Origin: Isoetes taiwanensis
Lineage: Eukaryota; Streptophyta; Lycopodiopsida; Isoetales; Isoetaceae
Direction: 5' to 3'
Length of the DNA: 64,000 bases
Assembly (NCBI GenBank): GCA_021234155.1
Contig: JAJEKV010000014.1
Coordinates: 18,260,652 to 18,324,651, forward strand
Both the position numbers and the translations under genes were made by a program. A model generated the notes under the pieces. The model was given only the letters and a program-made list of their open reading frames with translations. It did no database searches and had not been told where the DNA came from. Shown piece by piece: positions 1 through 10,659 of this stretch. Position 1 is the stretch's first letter; the number at the start of each line of letters is the position of its first letter.

Positions 1-350
1 CATATGCTAATGCTCATGAATTCTGCAAATAGATGATGCAAACATGTGAGCTATAGCATAGGCCTTGTTGTATTTGCTTTTAAAGTACATCATAGAATTA
101 AGTAGGAAAACAATTACAAATAGAAAGCTTTCACATTAATCCTTTTTGTCATTATCCATGTGCTTCAAGATGATTTGCCTCTATCTACATTGGGGCAAAA
201 AATTAGAGTAGATGCTCGAAGCATATGTTTGTTTACAAAGTGAATCTGCACCAAACATTAAGTTAATAACAGAAAAACTTGGATTCATAAAGATGCAAAT
301 GCACTGAGAAGATAGTACCTGAAGCCTTTACATAGAATGAACTCGAATAT
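1..350. other. Flank of the Copia element, no gene seen
   Basis: AT-rich DNA with no convincing reading frame or repeat that I recognise. It ends directly at the TG of the left LTR. Confidence 0.5.
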
Positions 351-690
351 TGTCAAGGTTGCACCAAGAAAGGGAGAGAAAGGGATGCACACCAATATCC
401 GAGAGCGCAAGCTCCCAAAACAAAGGCAAATGGAAATTGTATTGAAACGTATGTGAGAATACAAGATATAAAAAGGGGCAGTAAATAATAGCTGCTCCCG
501 TTACCAACCACACTTAATTATGCCGTAACTAATAAAGGCAAGTGGGTGCCGTAGCTAATTAAGGCAAGTGGGTGGGCTGGCGTAGGTGCTGATGAAGTGC
601 TGATTCAGCACATACTCAGCACCTATGTGCTGAGTGCTGTTAGTGCTGTCAAGCAGCAAGATGGTGATCTCGATATCATATATCTCGACA
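351..690 (-). repeat. 3' LTR of the Copia element
   Basis: Begins TGTCAAGGTT and ends TCTCGACA on the plus strand, so it has the usual TG...CA ends with a short TGTC/GACA inversion. It matches 5014-5355. A pyrimidine run just beyond 690 is the complement of the polypurine tract. Confidence 0.93.
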
Positions 691-1039
691 CTCCTCCTTG
701 ATGAGAGGTCACCATCTCCATGCTCAACCTCCTCCTCCTGGAGATGAGATTTGGAATCTATCAAGACCAATACCAAGTCGATGTCGCTCAAAGAGCTCAC
801 GAGCCAAAGGCTTAGTCAAGAGATCTGCAGTATTGTCCCGTGTAGGAACATGCTCAATCTGAACCTACTTATCAGCCACAAGGTCCTTTACAAAATGATA
901 ATGCTTGGGAACATGCTTAGATTTTGGATGTCGAACTTCAGAGGAGCACCAATCAATGCCACCTTTGTTATCCATGAGCATCCTTGCTGGTCCAGGAGTG
1001 CGTTGCCCAATGCCGCAAGAAAGTCCTTGAAACTAATGA

Positions 1040-1445
1040 TCTCTCACGGGCTCTTTGTAGATGCCGCAACATACTACGCCTTGATGGATGAAAGAGAGAC
1101 ATGCCCTTGTTTCTTGCTGATCCAAGCAATGGCAGCATTGGCAAGCAGAAAACAAATGCCAGATGTGGACCTGGAGTTGTATATCACATCGCTAAGTGAG
1201 GAATCACTATATGTCAGCAATGAAAAAACATCACTATTGCTGCGATATGTAAGGCCATAATCAGCAGCCTTTAAGTAGCGGAGAATGTGCTTGGCCATTT
1301 CCCAATGCTTATGACCTGGATCTCGCTGAAAATTGGTGAGAGCTATAACAACAAATGCAATATCGGGTGCCGTGCAAACCATGCAATACATGAGGCGCCA
1401 ATCAATTGCGAAATGGAACTTTTGCCATAGAAAGACGTTCAGCAT
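1040..1445 (-). pseudogene. Copia RNase H region
   Basis: Encodes the Copia RNase H block: PDIAFVVIALTNFQRDPG, HWEMAKHILRYLK, LLTYSDSSLSD and SISKKQ-like AIAWISKKQGHVSLSSIKA. The next codon is TAG where the family has Glu in the A-E-Y-V-A-A motif, giving A-stop-Y-V-A-A. That is a nonsense change at a conserved, probably catalytic position. A frame change also separates it from the RT near 1440. Confidence 0.9.
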
Positions 1446-2548
1446 CAGATTGTGGACAATCTTTTTTAGTGAGAAGAGTACCTGGAGTCATAGGAACTTT
1501 AGATGGATTGCAATCAGTCATGCCAAAGCGCTCAAGCATTTCTTCAATGTACTTCTTTTGAGAGATATGAAGAATCCCATTTTTCCGGTCTCTTGCAATT
1601 TGCAAACCCAAACAATAGCGAGCTTCTCCCAAGTCTACCATTGGAAACTTAGCAGCAAGCTTTGTCTTGAATTCAGCAATGTGCTCATTATTATTGCCTA
1701 TGAGCAAGGAATCATCCACATACAAAGCAATGATGAGTAAGACCTTGTCTTGACGACGGATGTAGACATTGGAATCAGCCTCAATAGGCTGGAATCCTTG
1801 GTCTTTGAAGAAAGAATCTATGGTCTTGTACCAAGCACGTGATGCTTGCTTTAACCCATAAAGTGCCTTCGTCAATTTGCATACTAAATGCTCAGCACCA
1901 TCTTTGACATAACCCTGAGGTTGCTTCATATATATTTCTTCATCAAGTTTGCCATTAAGAAATGCTGTCTTGACATCTGTTTGATGAACCTCAAGATTAT
2001 AATGAGCAGCAAATGCAAGAAGAATGCGAATGCTCATCATTTTGACCAATGGAGAAAATGTTTCCAAGTAATCAATGCCATATTGCTTTTGAAACCCCAG
2101 GCAACCAAAGCGTGCTTTGTAGGCTGCTGATGGTGCCATCAGGATGGAGCTTGCATTTGTAGACCCATTTGTTACCAACGACCTTCCGATCATGAGGAAG
2201 AGGAACCAAATCCCAAGTGCCATTTTGAACAATAGAATCCATTTCGTGGTCCATTGCCTGCTGCCAATGAGGTGCGGCGAAAGACATGAAATAGCTTCCA
2301 CGATAGTTGGTGGGTTCACCGATAATAGCGGCAACACAAAACTCCATAATCTTTGGGCATAATTTCAAATAGAAAGCAAACCTTTGAGGAGGAAAACGTT
2401 TCCTTTTACCTCGACCAAGTTCTTCTTCAACTCCTCCTTGATCAAGATGATCAAAATCACCTCCTGGATCAGATGGGTCAAGATCTCCTCCTTGATTGGA
2501 TGTGTCAAGATCTGCGCCGTGATCAGGAAACAGGGGTGCTGTAAGCAC
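1402..2548 (-). pseudogene. Copia reverse transcriptase (RVT_2)
   Basis: The N-terminal part (WQQAMDHEMDSIVQNGTW, VVGNKWVYKCK) lies in the frame 2548-2072; the main body lies in another frame from about 2130 to 1402, with a shift between them. Landmarks are YLETFSPLVKM, HQTDVKTAFLNGKLDEEIYM, CKLTKALYGLKQASRAW and the catalytic box LYVDDSLLIG, followed by SQKKYIEEMLERFGM. The order and spacing are standard for Copia RT. The catalytic YVDD is intact, but the frameshift near 2130 separates the fingers from the palm. Confidence 0.94.
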
Positions 2549-2625
2549 CGCAGTCTTTGGGACCGGCCGCAGTCTTTGCCGGAACTAACCGCAGTGTCGG
2601 AATATCGAAAACTAAGTCCGATGGA

Positions 2626-3583
2626 TTAGAAGCTATGGCGCCATCCGCTATCCATGCGAGAGATATCAAGAAATTCCACATTAGGAGTTTTTGAACCTTG
2701 CTGAAATGCCGAAACATCTTCATGGAAAATAACATCGCGACTAACACAAAGCTTCTTGGTATCCGGATCAATCAGCCTATAACCATGCTTGCACTGGTCA
2801 GAGAAACCCACAAAGATCATTTTCTTGCTGGTATGCTCAAGTTTCTTGCGATTTGCTTTGGGAATAAGCATAAAGGCAAAGACATCCAAAGACACGCAAA
2901 GCGAGACAAATTTGGCTTTATGCCGGTGAAAGCTTCTTCGTGAGTCTGATTTTTCCGCGAAGAACGATGGGCAATCTATTGAGAAGGTAAACCGAAAGTA
3001 CCTTATCGCTTCAGCCCAAAATTGAATGGGTGCCGAGGATTGAGCGAGCAAGCAAGCGTGCCATGTCAACAATGCCGCGATTCTTCCGCTCAAAGAACGC
3101 CATTATGTTGTGGAGTATGAGGCTCGGTAAGTTGGCGCAATACCATGATCAACACAAAATGATTGAATGCTTGACTGGTAAATTCTCCACCATTATCAGA
3201 TCTGAGTTTCTTAATCCGATGGGCTATTTGATTCTCAACAAGCTTTCCATTCTTGGAAATGGGCAAATGCATCGATTTCGCTTCAAGAAATAGACCCATG
3301 TTTTCCTGCTCAAATCATCAATGAATGTCGAAAAATAATAAGCACCCGAGAGAGAAGGAACATGAGTTGGACCACAAAGATCCGTGTGTACTAGTTCAAG
3401 AAGAGCAAAAGAGCACGAGAGCCAATGAGAGTAAAGGATTTGCGGTCTTTGTTTGCCCAATGCACAAACCTCACAACTTGCAAGAGTAGGGTGCCGATGA
3501 AGATCAAAACCGTCTACAAGTTGGGGCAGTTGGTTGAGTGCTTTCGGACCGATGTGTCCAAGCCTCTTATGCCACGAGATCAC
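2626..3583 (-). pseudogene. Copia integrase, frameshifted
   Basis: Starts with the GAG_pre-integrase zinc region (WHKRLGHIG, then CEVCALGKQ). The catalytic core follows: first Asp in LVHTDLCGP, and the second in the LRSDNGGEF block at 3090-3299. Right after TPQHNGV the frame breaks; the catalytic Glu block (ERKNRGIVDM) is still encoded, but in another frame near 3065-3095. The C-terminal part (2626-3093) includes FVGFSDQCKHGYRL and VSRDVIFHED, which are typical of Copia. The catalytic residues are recognisable, but the frameshift between the second Asp and the Glu makes the enzyme non-functional. Confidence 0.92.
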
Positions 3584-3809
3584 GAGATACCATTACCAGC
3601 AGCTACAAGAACAACTTGGTCAGATATTCTTGGCCCAAATGGTAGAGATTACCCGTGATTTAATAGCACGAGCAAGGCTCTTTCCCAGTAACTTTGTTTG
3701 CGAACAATGCAAATCATCACTATCAAATGAAACTATTGTGCCCATATCGGTAAGACGTGGCAACAGAAATCAGATCTTTTACGCAAAAGTAGGAGCATAC
3801 ATTACCCTT

Positions 3810-4139
3810 TTAGAGTGAAATTACCAAGACTTGTGGGTACTTGAATGTCACCCATTCCATGATTTGATGCTCACTATTGTCGCCGATTTGAACAATGTGA
3901 TTGGAAGAGGTAGGTCTGAAATTTTCAAACCAATCTTTGTGCCAACTAATATGAGTTGTAGCACCAGAATCCATGATGAATTTGATAGAGTGAGGGGCTG
4001 CCACTTGTTTACAAAGATAAACATAATCCGGGCTGCAAGGAACCACATTGGCTACGCTTACTTCTGCAACAATTTGGGCCACATTGGCTGAAGCTTTGTT
4101 TGTATCCAAAGCTTTCAGTTTGTGCTCAAGATCCTTCAT
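3810..4139 (-). pseudogene. Copia aspartic protease region
   Basis: Encodes the retroviral-type active site as DSGATTHIS, followed by a segment typical of the Copia protease (FENFRP, VQIGDNSEH). It sits between the gag zinc knuckle and the integrase zinc domain, as in all Copia elements. The segment is open for 110 codons, but the flanking frames are broken, so it is part of a dead polyprotein. Confidence 0.9.
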
Positions 4140-4963
4140 CTTCTTCCTACATTCTGCTGCGGTATGATTGCCTTTCTTGCAATAGTCACAGACTTGCTGC
4201 TTGGATGCTGTGCCTTTGCTGTCAGCACCCTTGAAGGCATTGTTTTCTCATCAAGTATTCTTCTTTTTCTTAGCTTTTTCATTCCCTTTGGCATAGGATT
4301 TAGGCTCAGAATGGCCTGCAAAGAAAGCATTATGCTCGTCTTTGATGATCCCAGCATCCTTCCTCATCATAATCTCCTCCTTGACGGAAGTGATTGCACG
4401 ATTGAGATCCATGTCGGCAATTTGCATGAGATTGCTGCGCAAAGCATGGAAAGAATTGGGTAAGGATCTAAGAAAGAAGAATAATTGCAATGAAGGAGAG
4501 ATCTTATTCTCTTCTCCGAGGCTTCAATCACGAAAAGGTGTTCTTCATGCAGTCTGCGAATTTGTCAAGACTCTCGGTCTCTTCCCAGCGCATATTCACC
4601 ACTTCAGCATACAAATGCCCAATTTGTGTATGGGTCTTCTTTTCATGCTCTTGGATGAGAGCATTCCATAAATCATGGCTGTTCTCCTTCTGAACCTCAT
4701 CAAGAAGAGATTCAGCAACAGAAAGCCCAATCGTAGCCATAGCCTTGTCATCCCTGTACGCCAAGCATCAAGAATGATTTATTCTTGCCATCTGGCCGCA
4801 AGCTCGTCTTTGGTTCTTGGCCACTAACAATTCCCCAGACTCCTTCAGCCTTAAGAATGAGAGTCATTCTTCTCTTCCATTGCTGAAAACCTGTGCCATC
4901 GAAGATTTGAATCACACGACCGCCAGGGAAGGTAATCTGGTTGTAGCTTGCATCCTTCTCCAT
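4135..4963 (-). pseudogene. Copia gag, frameshifted
   Basis: The ATG at 4963 opens a Copia gag N-terminus with the motif FDGTGFQQWKRRM, equivalent to the usual 'F.G.NY..W' segment. Reading continues in a second frame (4764-4528: LWNALIQEHEKKT, LYAEVVNMRWEE) and a third (4490-4251: SLPNSFHALRSNL). A CCHC zinc knuckle (CDYCKKGNHTAAEC) is encoded near 4150-4200 in yet another segment. All expected gag landmarks are present in order but lie in at least three frames, so no full protein can be made. Gag would form the virus-like particle and bind RNA through the knuckle. Confidence 0.9.
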
Positions 4964-5000
4964 TGTTGTGTTGATCTTGAATCAATCTCAGCACACCTAG

Positions 5001-5013
5001 AGCTCTGATACCA
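5001..5013 (-). other. Primer binding site (initiator tRNA-Met)
   Basis: On the minus strand this reads TGGTATCAGAGCT, the common plant retrotransposon site complementary to the 3' end of initiator tRNA-Met. It abuts the inner edge of the 5' LTR. Confidence 0.9.
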
Positions 5014-5355
5014 TGTCAAGGTTGCACCAAGAAAGGGAGAGAAAGGGATGCACACCAATATCCGAGAGCGCAAGCTCCCAAAACAAAGGCAAATGGAAAT
5101 TGTATTGAAACGTATGTGAGAATACAAGATATAAAAAGGGGCAGTAAATAATAGCTGCTCCCGTTACCAACCACACTTAATTATGCCGTAACTAATAAAG
5201 GCAAGTGGGTGCCGTAGCTAATTAAGGCAAGTGGGTGGGCTGGCGTAGGTGCTGATGAAGTGCTGATTCAGCACATACTCAAAGACCTATGTGTTGAGAA
5301 TCTTTAGTAGTCTTTGTCAAGCGACAAGATGGTGATCTCGATATCATATATCTCA
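5014..5355 (-). repeat. 5' LTR of the Copia element
   Basis: Direct copy of 351-690. The first 260 bp are almost identical; positions 5281-5325 differ strongly from the left copy. Its outer end reads TCTCA instead of TCTCGACA, so the outermost bases seem lost or changed. Confidence 0.93.
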
Positions 5356-5972
5356 TACCTATTGAAGATGGAACTTGAAAACTTGTTTACAATTGTCCTC
5401 TATACTATTGGCATATCATAACTTTGTACAAACCACATTTATAATCTAAATTTCAAAACTGTATGCCCTGAGGAGATACACGTGGAAATAAGTCTTTCAA
5501 TAATGATGTGCTAGAACCTTGGTCTTGAATCTCCAATCTAAAGGTGGAAATTGAATCATTCCTTCATGTCGCCCATCGAATACATGACCAATTTTTCATT
5601 CATAGGTAAGTTGTCAAGACAAAATGATTTCACATATATGTTGGGAGTAATGAAATGCACATAGTTCTATCCAAGAATATGTCGCTGCACCAATTTGGCA
5701 TGACCTCTTATGCCCGGTTCATTGCAGCCGGAAGCGTTCTGTCCTGTGCAGCCATAACTCATTCAAGACCAACAAAGCAGCCATAGCTATAGCCATAGCC
5801 ATAGCCAATTCAATGGAGCAGCCATAGCCGATTCAAGACCAACAAAGCTCGGCACAAAGCCAGTCTATATATTCGCTGATTTTTGCACCAAAACTCCATT
5901 TTCAGTTCTGCGTCATAGCTTGATGCATAGCTTTCCTTGACATCGTGGTGTGTGAAGATATCAAGTATTCCC
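5356..5972. other. Non-coding spacer
   Basis: No gene seen. Positions 5750-5850 hold short repeats of AGCCATAGC and two copies of GATTCAAGACCAACAAAGC-like sequence about 65 bp apart. Confidence 0.4.
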
Positions 5973-5999
5973 GAGTTGTAGGGATTGCCCCTACAACTC
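5973..5999. repeat. Perfect short hairpin
   Basis: GAGTTGTAGGG (5973-5983) and CCCTACAACTC (5989-5999) are exact inverted copies with a 5-base loop. No gene context shows its role. Confidence 0.7.
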
Positions 6000-6009
6000 A
6001 GAAATGCCC

Positions 6010-6215
6010 TCCCTCTTCACATTCCACGTAACATCATATTTTGGGTTTTGTATAGAGGAGAGGAAAATGGGATCCCATTCTGACGCTGTGGGAGGGGCCC
6101 TGCGACCAGTAATAGCCGAGTGCGGATCTCCCCCGCAGTGCTAGAATGGGAGATCATTTTTCTTTCCCCTATAAAACAGAAGTTGGAGATGTTTTTTCGC
6201 ACACAAAGAGCCATT
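6010..6215. repeat. Imperfect foldback of about 200 bp
   Basis: The arms run roughly 6010-6095 and 6125-6215. The left arm contains ATGGGATCCCATTCTGACG, and the right arm, read on the minus strand, contains ATGATCTCCCATTCTAGCA. Similarity continues outward through TTTGTATAGAGG versus TTTTATAGGGG. By eye the arms are about 75-80% alike over 80 bp, with a loop near 6096-6124. It could be a MITE or a hairpin that is transcribed into small RNA. No target duplication was found. Confidence 0.55.
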
Positions 6216-6453
6216 TTGCAAGTTCGTTAGCAGCAAAAATCAGAGCATCGGTCCTTATTTATCAGTTTATCTCTTATTTTATCCCTTATTCCAACTCTTC
6301 TGCTAGAAACTAAGCTCTTAGCCATTTGTATTGTAAGCTCTTAGTAACTGTAATGTGAAATTTGATGCAGAGCGCGCATTTGAAGTAGATTTTTGTTGCA
6401 TGCTCTCAGCAAAACCATAACATCTACATCAAGAGAAGAACAAAGCATCGTTA

Positions 6454-6700
6454 CACTACAAGAAAAATGGTGGTTTTGTCACTAATTGCACCGATGACAA
6501 CTCAAACTCTCTTAGCAACTGACAAAATTGGTGTCACATACTAGTGACACTAATGTAGCAATTATAACGTCATTTATAATGTCACCTATAATGTCAGTGG
6601 CCATGCCATCATAGAATCGCCTATATTATCATAGATTTCAACATTCAATACGTCACCTATAACATCCATAATGCTATCACTATGGTCGGTGGTAGATTCA
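6454..6700 (+). mobile_element. CACTA-like terminus with subterminal repeats
   Basis: CACTACAAGAAAAATGG at 6454 matches the terminal inverted repeat style of plant CACTA (En/Spm) elements, preceded by TTA, a possible 3-bp target site. The next 200 bp repeat TGTCAC / TATAATGTCACC motifs in both orientations, like subterminal transposase-binding repeats. I find no matching opposite end in the window, so only one end is supported. Confidence 0.5.
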
Positions 6701-6744
6701 CATACCGTTATGCCTCATTCGTGATCATTAAATCCCGGAATAAT

Positions 6745-7415
6745 GCCTGAAATATACCACATCAAGTGTAGAGGAATGTACATCTCATAACCCCTGTATC
6801 GTAAATGATCTCCATACAACATCAAATACGTATGGGTATGTCTCCTACATCCAAAGAAGAACCATTTGCAGAAAACAAAATATATACAAGTTTCGCATAT
6901 AACGTCTTCAAATTGTGACACAAAATAAGATCTAAAAGGGAGGTACCACTAGAAATGAGAGGTTCACATAGCAAAACCTTTGTCAGATAAAGTATCGAAA
7001 TTGCTACAGTGGATGAGTTCAAAGGGAAACATAACATCTCCTGCAATCCATAACATCCCAAAAATTATTCCTGCAATCCAAACAGAGAATTGGTGCACAA
7101 AAGAAATACAGAGAAGAGGTCATGCTTGCATATAATGATGCTTTATATTACAATGTACACACAAAACATAGATGCTTGCATCTTTGTTGCTTCCGTCACA
7201 AGCAACATCACTACCACACAGAACATAACAGCAAAAATGAAGAGGCATCGGCATCACTTCGCAACCCTTGTGACAATGGGAATGCATGAACCATGAGACA
7301 TGTACAAGAAGAGGTTGTCTGTCATATGCCTGCAGATCCAAAAGTGATCTCTCCAAAAGCATTGAGATGCATTGAGATGCCCTCTCAGCAAGGCTCTTAT
7401 GAGGTTCATGTAACC
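6745..7415 (-). repeat. Unclassified coding-like repeat, copy 1
   Basis: Read on the minus strand this is a diverged copy of 10605-11300. Shared peptide landmarks are NLIRALLRGHLNA here against NLMRALLIRHLNAL there, then C-WRD-F, LFLYMSHGSCI against LLYRYDVSCI, and the DGSNKDASIYVLCVHC segment against DRSNKLASFYVLCLH. A C-rich stretch and MYIPLHLMWY/MYIPPSFILY also match. Frames are interrupted by stops in both copies. I do not recognise the family; the conserved protein-level pattern suggests it derives from a coding exon of a mobile element or gene. Confidence 0.55.
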
Positions 7416-7639
7416 TTAGAAAACACGGTGTTGTTTTAAGGGTACATTGAGATCATCTATATCTAAGAATGCAATGCCTCGTTAAGCCGCTGCATATGTT
7501 AGCAGTTAGCGGCATCGCTATCTGCCTGTCAGCCTATTCCTACTGACGTGTCCAAGAGGCACGATGTTAGGAGTAACGCGTCCCTTTAATGCATTTGTCC
7601 AATGCATATATATCTGTCCATTGTAATCTTTTTGTTACT

Positions 7640-8850
7640 TATGTCGAAGTGGTGCCCGCTTACAATTATTTGGGGGTGGAATTCCCGTCGGCCATGAACT
7701 GGGACAATTCCATATGGCTGCGAGCTGCAGTAGGTTGGAAGGCACTCTATGCAATGGAGAACAATAGTCATAAGGCAAAGCTGTATGATTGGACCCACCA
7801 ATCGCACCTATTCAAGGTGCTAGTAGAACATGTGCTTTTGTATGGGTCGAGGTCTGGGGCCCGGTGATTTCCCTCGCCACTTGGAATGACTTGGAGCAGG
7901 TGCAGAAAGCTTTCTTAGCACGGGCCCTGGGGGTGAAGTCCACAGTCCCATACCAGATACTGCTGCAGGAAACAGGTTACTTGCCTCTTCAAAGGGGGGC
8001 CCTTGACAGACATATCGTCTACTTCCAGAAGGTGGTCAGCATGGACGATGCTCGTCTCCCTAACCTTGCTTACACTGTGGCAATGGAGCCTCAATGCCTA
8101 AAAGCCTGCTGGCAGGAAAAGAGAGCTCAGTGGCTGGCCAGATGGAATGTGCAGGAGCACAGGTGCATCCAAGTGCAAACGGAGGCAGATCGCCACGGCC
8201 TCAGACAGTACCTTGACGCATGCTTCCTCAGTAAGCTATGGGATGCCAGCACCCTTGAACAGGTCAAGACGGCACATTATCACCGCCACATAAATCCCAT
8301 GTTGGAGCGGGGCCCGCAATGCTACCTGCGCACTCATCTACCCATGAAAAAGCGCAGATCCATTGCCTCTATCCGCACAGGTGCACACCATCTCTGGATT
8401 GAGACAGGGAGATGGATTGGGGAGCTACGTCAACGCTGCCAGCTTGGAGTTGTGGAAGTCGAATGCCATACCCTTCAGAGTTGTCTGGCATATGATGACA
8501 TTCGGATACGCTATGCTGAGCTGGTCCGTCCCGACCAGCCCCTGCATGAGATGCTGAGCACGAGCTCGGTATGGAGGTTGGGCTCATACATTCAAGAGAT
8601 CATGGATCGCCGAGATCAGCTCAGTCCTCGGTCACTTACTTGATACGTATACATATTTCTGTCTATATTTGTATTTGTACAGTTTGACAGCAAATCTATT
8701 CCTGTCACGCTTTTTTCCCTAAACAACCCCTTAGGACGGGAGGGGGCTTTTTAATCCGGACAGTAATACGTTTACTGCGCCTCCTGTTTGGGTCCCATAG
8801 GCCAATTGGTCTCCATGGACGATAAAAATCCTATTCTATTCAATACAAAA
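7640..8850 (+). pseudogene. LINE reverse transcriptase, C-terminal part and 3' end
   Basis: A 5'-truncated non-LTR retrotransposon. It starts in the region after the RT catalytic core (YNYLGVEFPSAMNWDNS, GWKALYAM, HQSHLFKVLVE), changes frame near 7850, and continues open to 8643 (WGPVISLATWNDLEQVQKAF and onward). A C-terminal zinc-ribbon-like motif is encoded near 8435-8500 (RCQLGVVEVECHTLQSC), where other copies have the first Cys pair intact. The 3' UTR ends with GGGTCCCATAGGCC, then GGACGATAAAAA and TATTCTATTC. The catalytic RT box is missing, so it is dead. It is closely related to 42320-43626. Confidence 0.88.
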
Positions 8851-8898
8851 CCCAACTACATATTCCCACCATATCTTGTTGTGCACTCTGTATTCACA

Positions 8899-9184
8899 TG
8901 GTATCAGACGGGTATGGCGCGTAAGAGCAAGGCCCAGCACCATGAAGAGATAAAGTGCAAGTTTGCTATACTTCGATTGAACGAGTGCATTCAAAAGCGG
9001 CGTCATTCTTATATTCGGCGACCCAAATTACCTTGTTGTTGTTGCCAACGGAGAAGATCAAATGTTTTCGAGCGCCTCTCCTTTTCTTGAAGCCAGATAC
9101 ATTTTCTCCCGTAGTGTGTATGTCATCCATTCGAACTCTGTTTGCTATGGCGGTTCAATCCAACTTGGAGGTCCATCAGTTAGA
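8899..9184 (+). pseudogene. Copia remnant: PBS-like site, gag-like start, RT fragment
   Basis: TGGTATCAGA at 8899 resembles a tRNA-Met primer site and is followed 6 bases on by a start codon and a basic peptide (MARKSKAQHHEEIKCKF). From 9087 the DNA encodes DTFSPVVCMSSIRTLFAM and SNLEVHQLD, which is the Copia RT block before the catalytic core. At HQLD the reading passes directly into LINE RT sequence. The intervening Copia genes are absent, so this is a rearranged remnant. Confidence 0.65.
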
Positions 9185-9800
9185 TGAACAGGGATGTCCG
9201 TTATCTCCAACGCTTTTTGGACTCTATATTGACAAGTTGGAGACCTGGATGCAAGAACATGGAGGTGGTGGCCCGCAGTTGCCAGAGGCATATACAATAA
9301 AATAGTTGCTCTATGCAGACGATCTGGACTTGTTGTCCCATACAACTAGGAGTATGCAGGAACATTTGGATGCTCTCAGTGATTCTGTGACATAGCAGGA
9401 ATGACCGTCAACCAGCAGAAAATCAAGCTATTGCCAATCCTGTCTGCGCAGCATGATATCCCAGACTTCTATTACAGAGGACAAAGGATGGAAGTTGTAA
9501 GGACCTTTAAATATCTAGGAATCGATTTTTCTGCTAACATACTATGGGATGACTGTGTAGAAAGAAGGGTCAGCGCAGGATGGAAAGCCCTGTATGCAAT
9601 GCAGAGGAGCTGTTACAGAATAGATCTCTGCGATTGGGCACGCAAAGCACACCTGTTCCGAGCACTCGTTGAACCAGTATTGATGTATGGGGTAGAGGTC
9701 TGGGGGCCAGCGATTAGCATGCAAGGGCACTTGGGATAAGCTAGAGAGGGTACAGAAGGCCTTCTTGATATACAGCCTAGGCATCAAGGAATAAAAAATT
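9185..9800 (+). pseudogene. LINE reverse transcriptase fragment
   Basis: Encodes the LINE RT palm: QGCPLSPTLFGLYIDKLETW, then the catalytic box LLYADDLDLL after a stop at 9303-9305, then FKYLGIDFSANILWDD, GWKALYAM, AHLFRALVEPVLMYGVEVWG and, after another frame change, DKLERVQKAFLIYSLGIKE. These are standard landmarks of the family present at 7640 and 42320. Several stops and shifts make it a pseudogene. The 5' side is joined to a Copia fragment in frame. Confidence 0.85.
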
Positions 9801-9907
9801 GCGTTACCTTTGATAATTGCAATTTGTTGGCAAAGGCAAAGCACTTCCACGTGTATCATGGGAGAAGGCACGTGAGCGCTTCTCTTATTCAAACTATTTG
9901 TAGAATG

Positions 9908-10285
9908 CTACGAACAGAGAAATTTATGTTCAATGGCTCTTGGGTGTTGCCCACCAACACCTCATTCATCTTCCAGCAGCGCGTAGAGGCCTCTTGGAGA
10001 TTGACCTTAAATCCTTCTCATGCCACACATAATGATATCAAGAACGTCATATTCGACCTTCCTCCAAGAATTGTGCCCATAGAATGCGTTGGGAAGGGGA
10101 GAAGATGCTATTGGGATGTGCATGCTAACGTTGGCATTCGTGAAGAGAATGCTTGTGATGTAGACAATGATGAGGCAATGGAGGATGAAGCTCCACCCTT
10201 GGAGCCCCCCGTGGATCCATATTCCAACCCATGGCATAGCTTCATATCTCTTGATGTGGAGGACCATACGTTTTCTGCTCAATAG
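9908..10285 (+). CDS. Unrecognised ORF with acidic C-terminal stretch
   Basis: Open from 9824; the first ATG is at 9908 (126 codons). It begins MLRTEKFMFNGSWVLP and ends with an acidic segment (DNDEAMEDEAPPLEPP). I do not recognise a domain. It lies just before a second short ORF and the unclassified repeat copy 2, so the three may be parts of one decayed mobile element. No promoter or splice evidence supports expression. Confidence 0.3.
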   Translation, partial: LRTEKFMFNGSWVLPTNTSFIFQQRVEASWRLTLNPSHATHNDIKNVIFDLPPRIVPIECVGKGRRCYWDVHANVGIREENACDVDNDEAMEDEAPPLEPPVDPYSNPWHSFISLDVEDHTFSAQ

Positions 10286-10383
10286 CTCAATCTTGGAATG
10301 CATTGTTTATCTACATACTTATTGCTTTTCTTGTAAGCCTAAATAAAAATAGAGAGAAGACTGATAGAGTGACAGATCCAAAG

Positions 10384-10659
10384 ATGATATCCAGCCCTAT
10401 TGCGAATGTTGACGCTGATTCCGATGAAGAGCAGGTGCAGAAAGGTCACGTTGTTACTAGGAGCTTTCGTCTGCATGTAGACGTTGATTCATTGGCGAAG
10501 GAGCCCATGATGTCAATTCGAGTGCACAACAACTCTTGGGAATACTATGCGCAGTGGCTTGATGAGGCATTAAATTGCATGGATATGGACGATTTAAAGT
10601 TCCAAGGGCACACGAACCTCATGAGAGCCTTGCTCATAAGGCATCTCAATGCATTATAA
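10384..10659 (+). CDS. Unrecognised ORF leading into repeat copy 2
   Basis: First ATG at 10384, 91 codons, in a different frame from the ORF before it. It encodes SIRVHNNSWEYYAQWLDEAL and ends NLMRALLIRHLNAL. The same ending peptide is encoded in repeat copy 1 (minus strand, near 7400), where reading passes on through C-WRD-F. This shows the stop at 10657-10659 is probably secondary and that the coding pattern once continued. Family unknown. Confidence 0.35.
   Translation: MISSPIANVDADSDEEQVQKGHVVTRSFRLHVDVDSLAKEPMMSIRVHNNSWEYYAQWLDEALNCMDMDDLKFQGHTNLMRALLIRHLNAL

Larger units (their letters stand above)
351..5355 (-). mobile_element. Ty1/Copia LTR retrotransposon, inactivated
   Basis: A 5.0-kb element read on the minus strand, bounded by two direct LTRs of about 340 bp and containing the usual Copia order gag, protease, integrase, reverse transcriptase, RNase H. 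A primer binding site lies inside the right LTR and a purine tract (seen as CTCCTCCTT on the plus strand, from 691) inside the left one. No reading frame is intact: gag, integrase, RT and RNase H all carry frameshifts or stops. The LTRs match well over most of their length but diverge in the last 80 bp. I see no target-site duplication (AATAT on the left, TACCT on the right), so one end may be altered. The element is therefore a dead insertion of moderate age. Confidence 0.95.

Noticed and set aside
751-1260. Plus-strand ORF of 169 codons
   Set aside because: Antisense shadow of the Copia RNase H region; no independent signs of coding.
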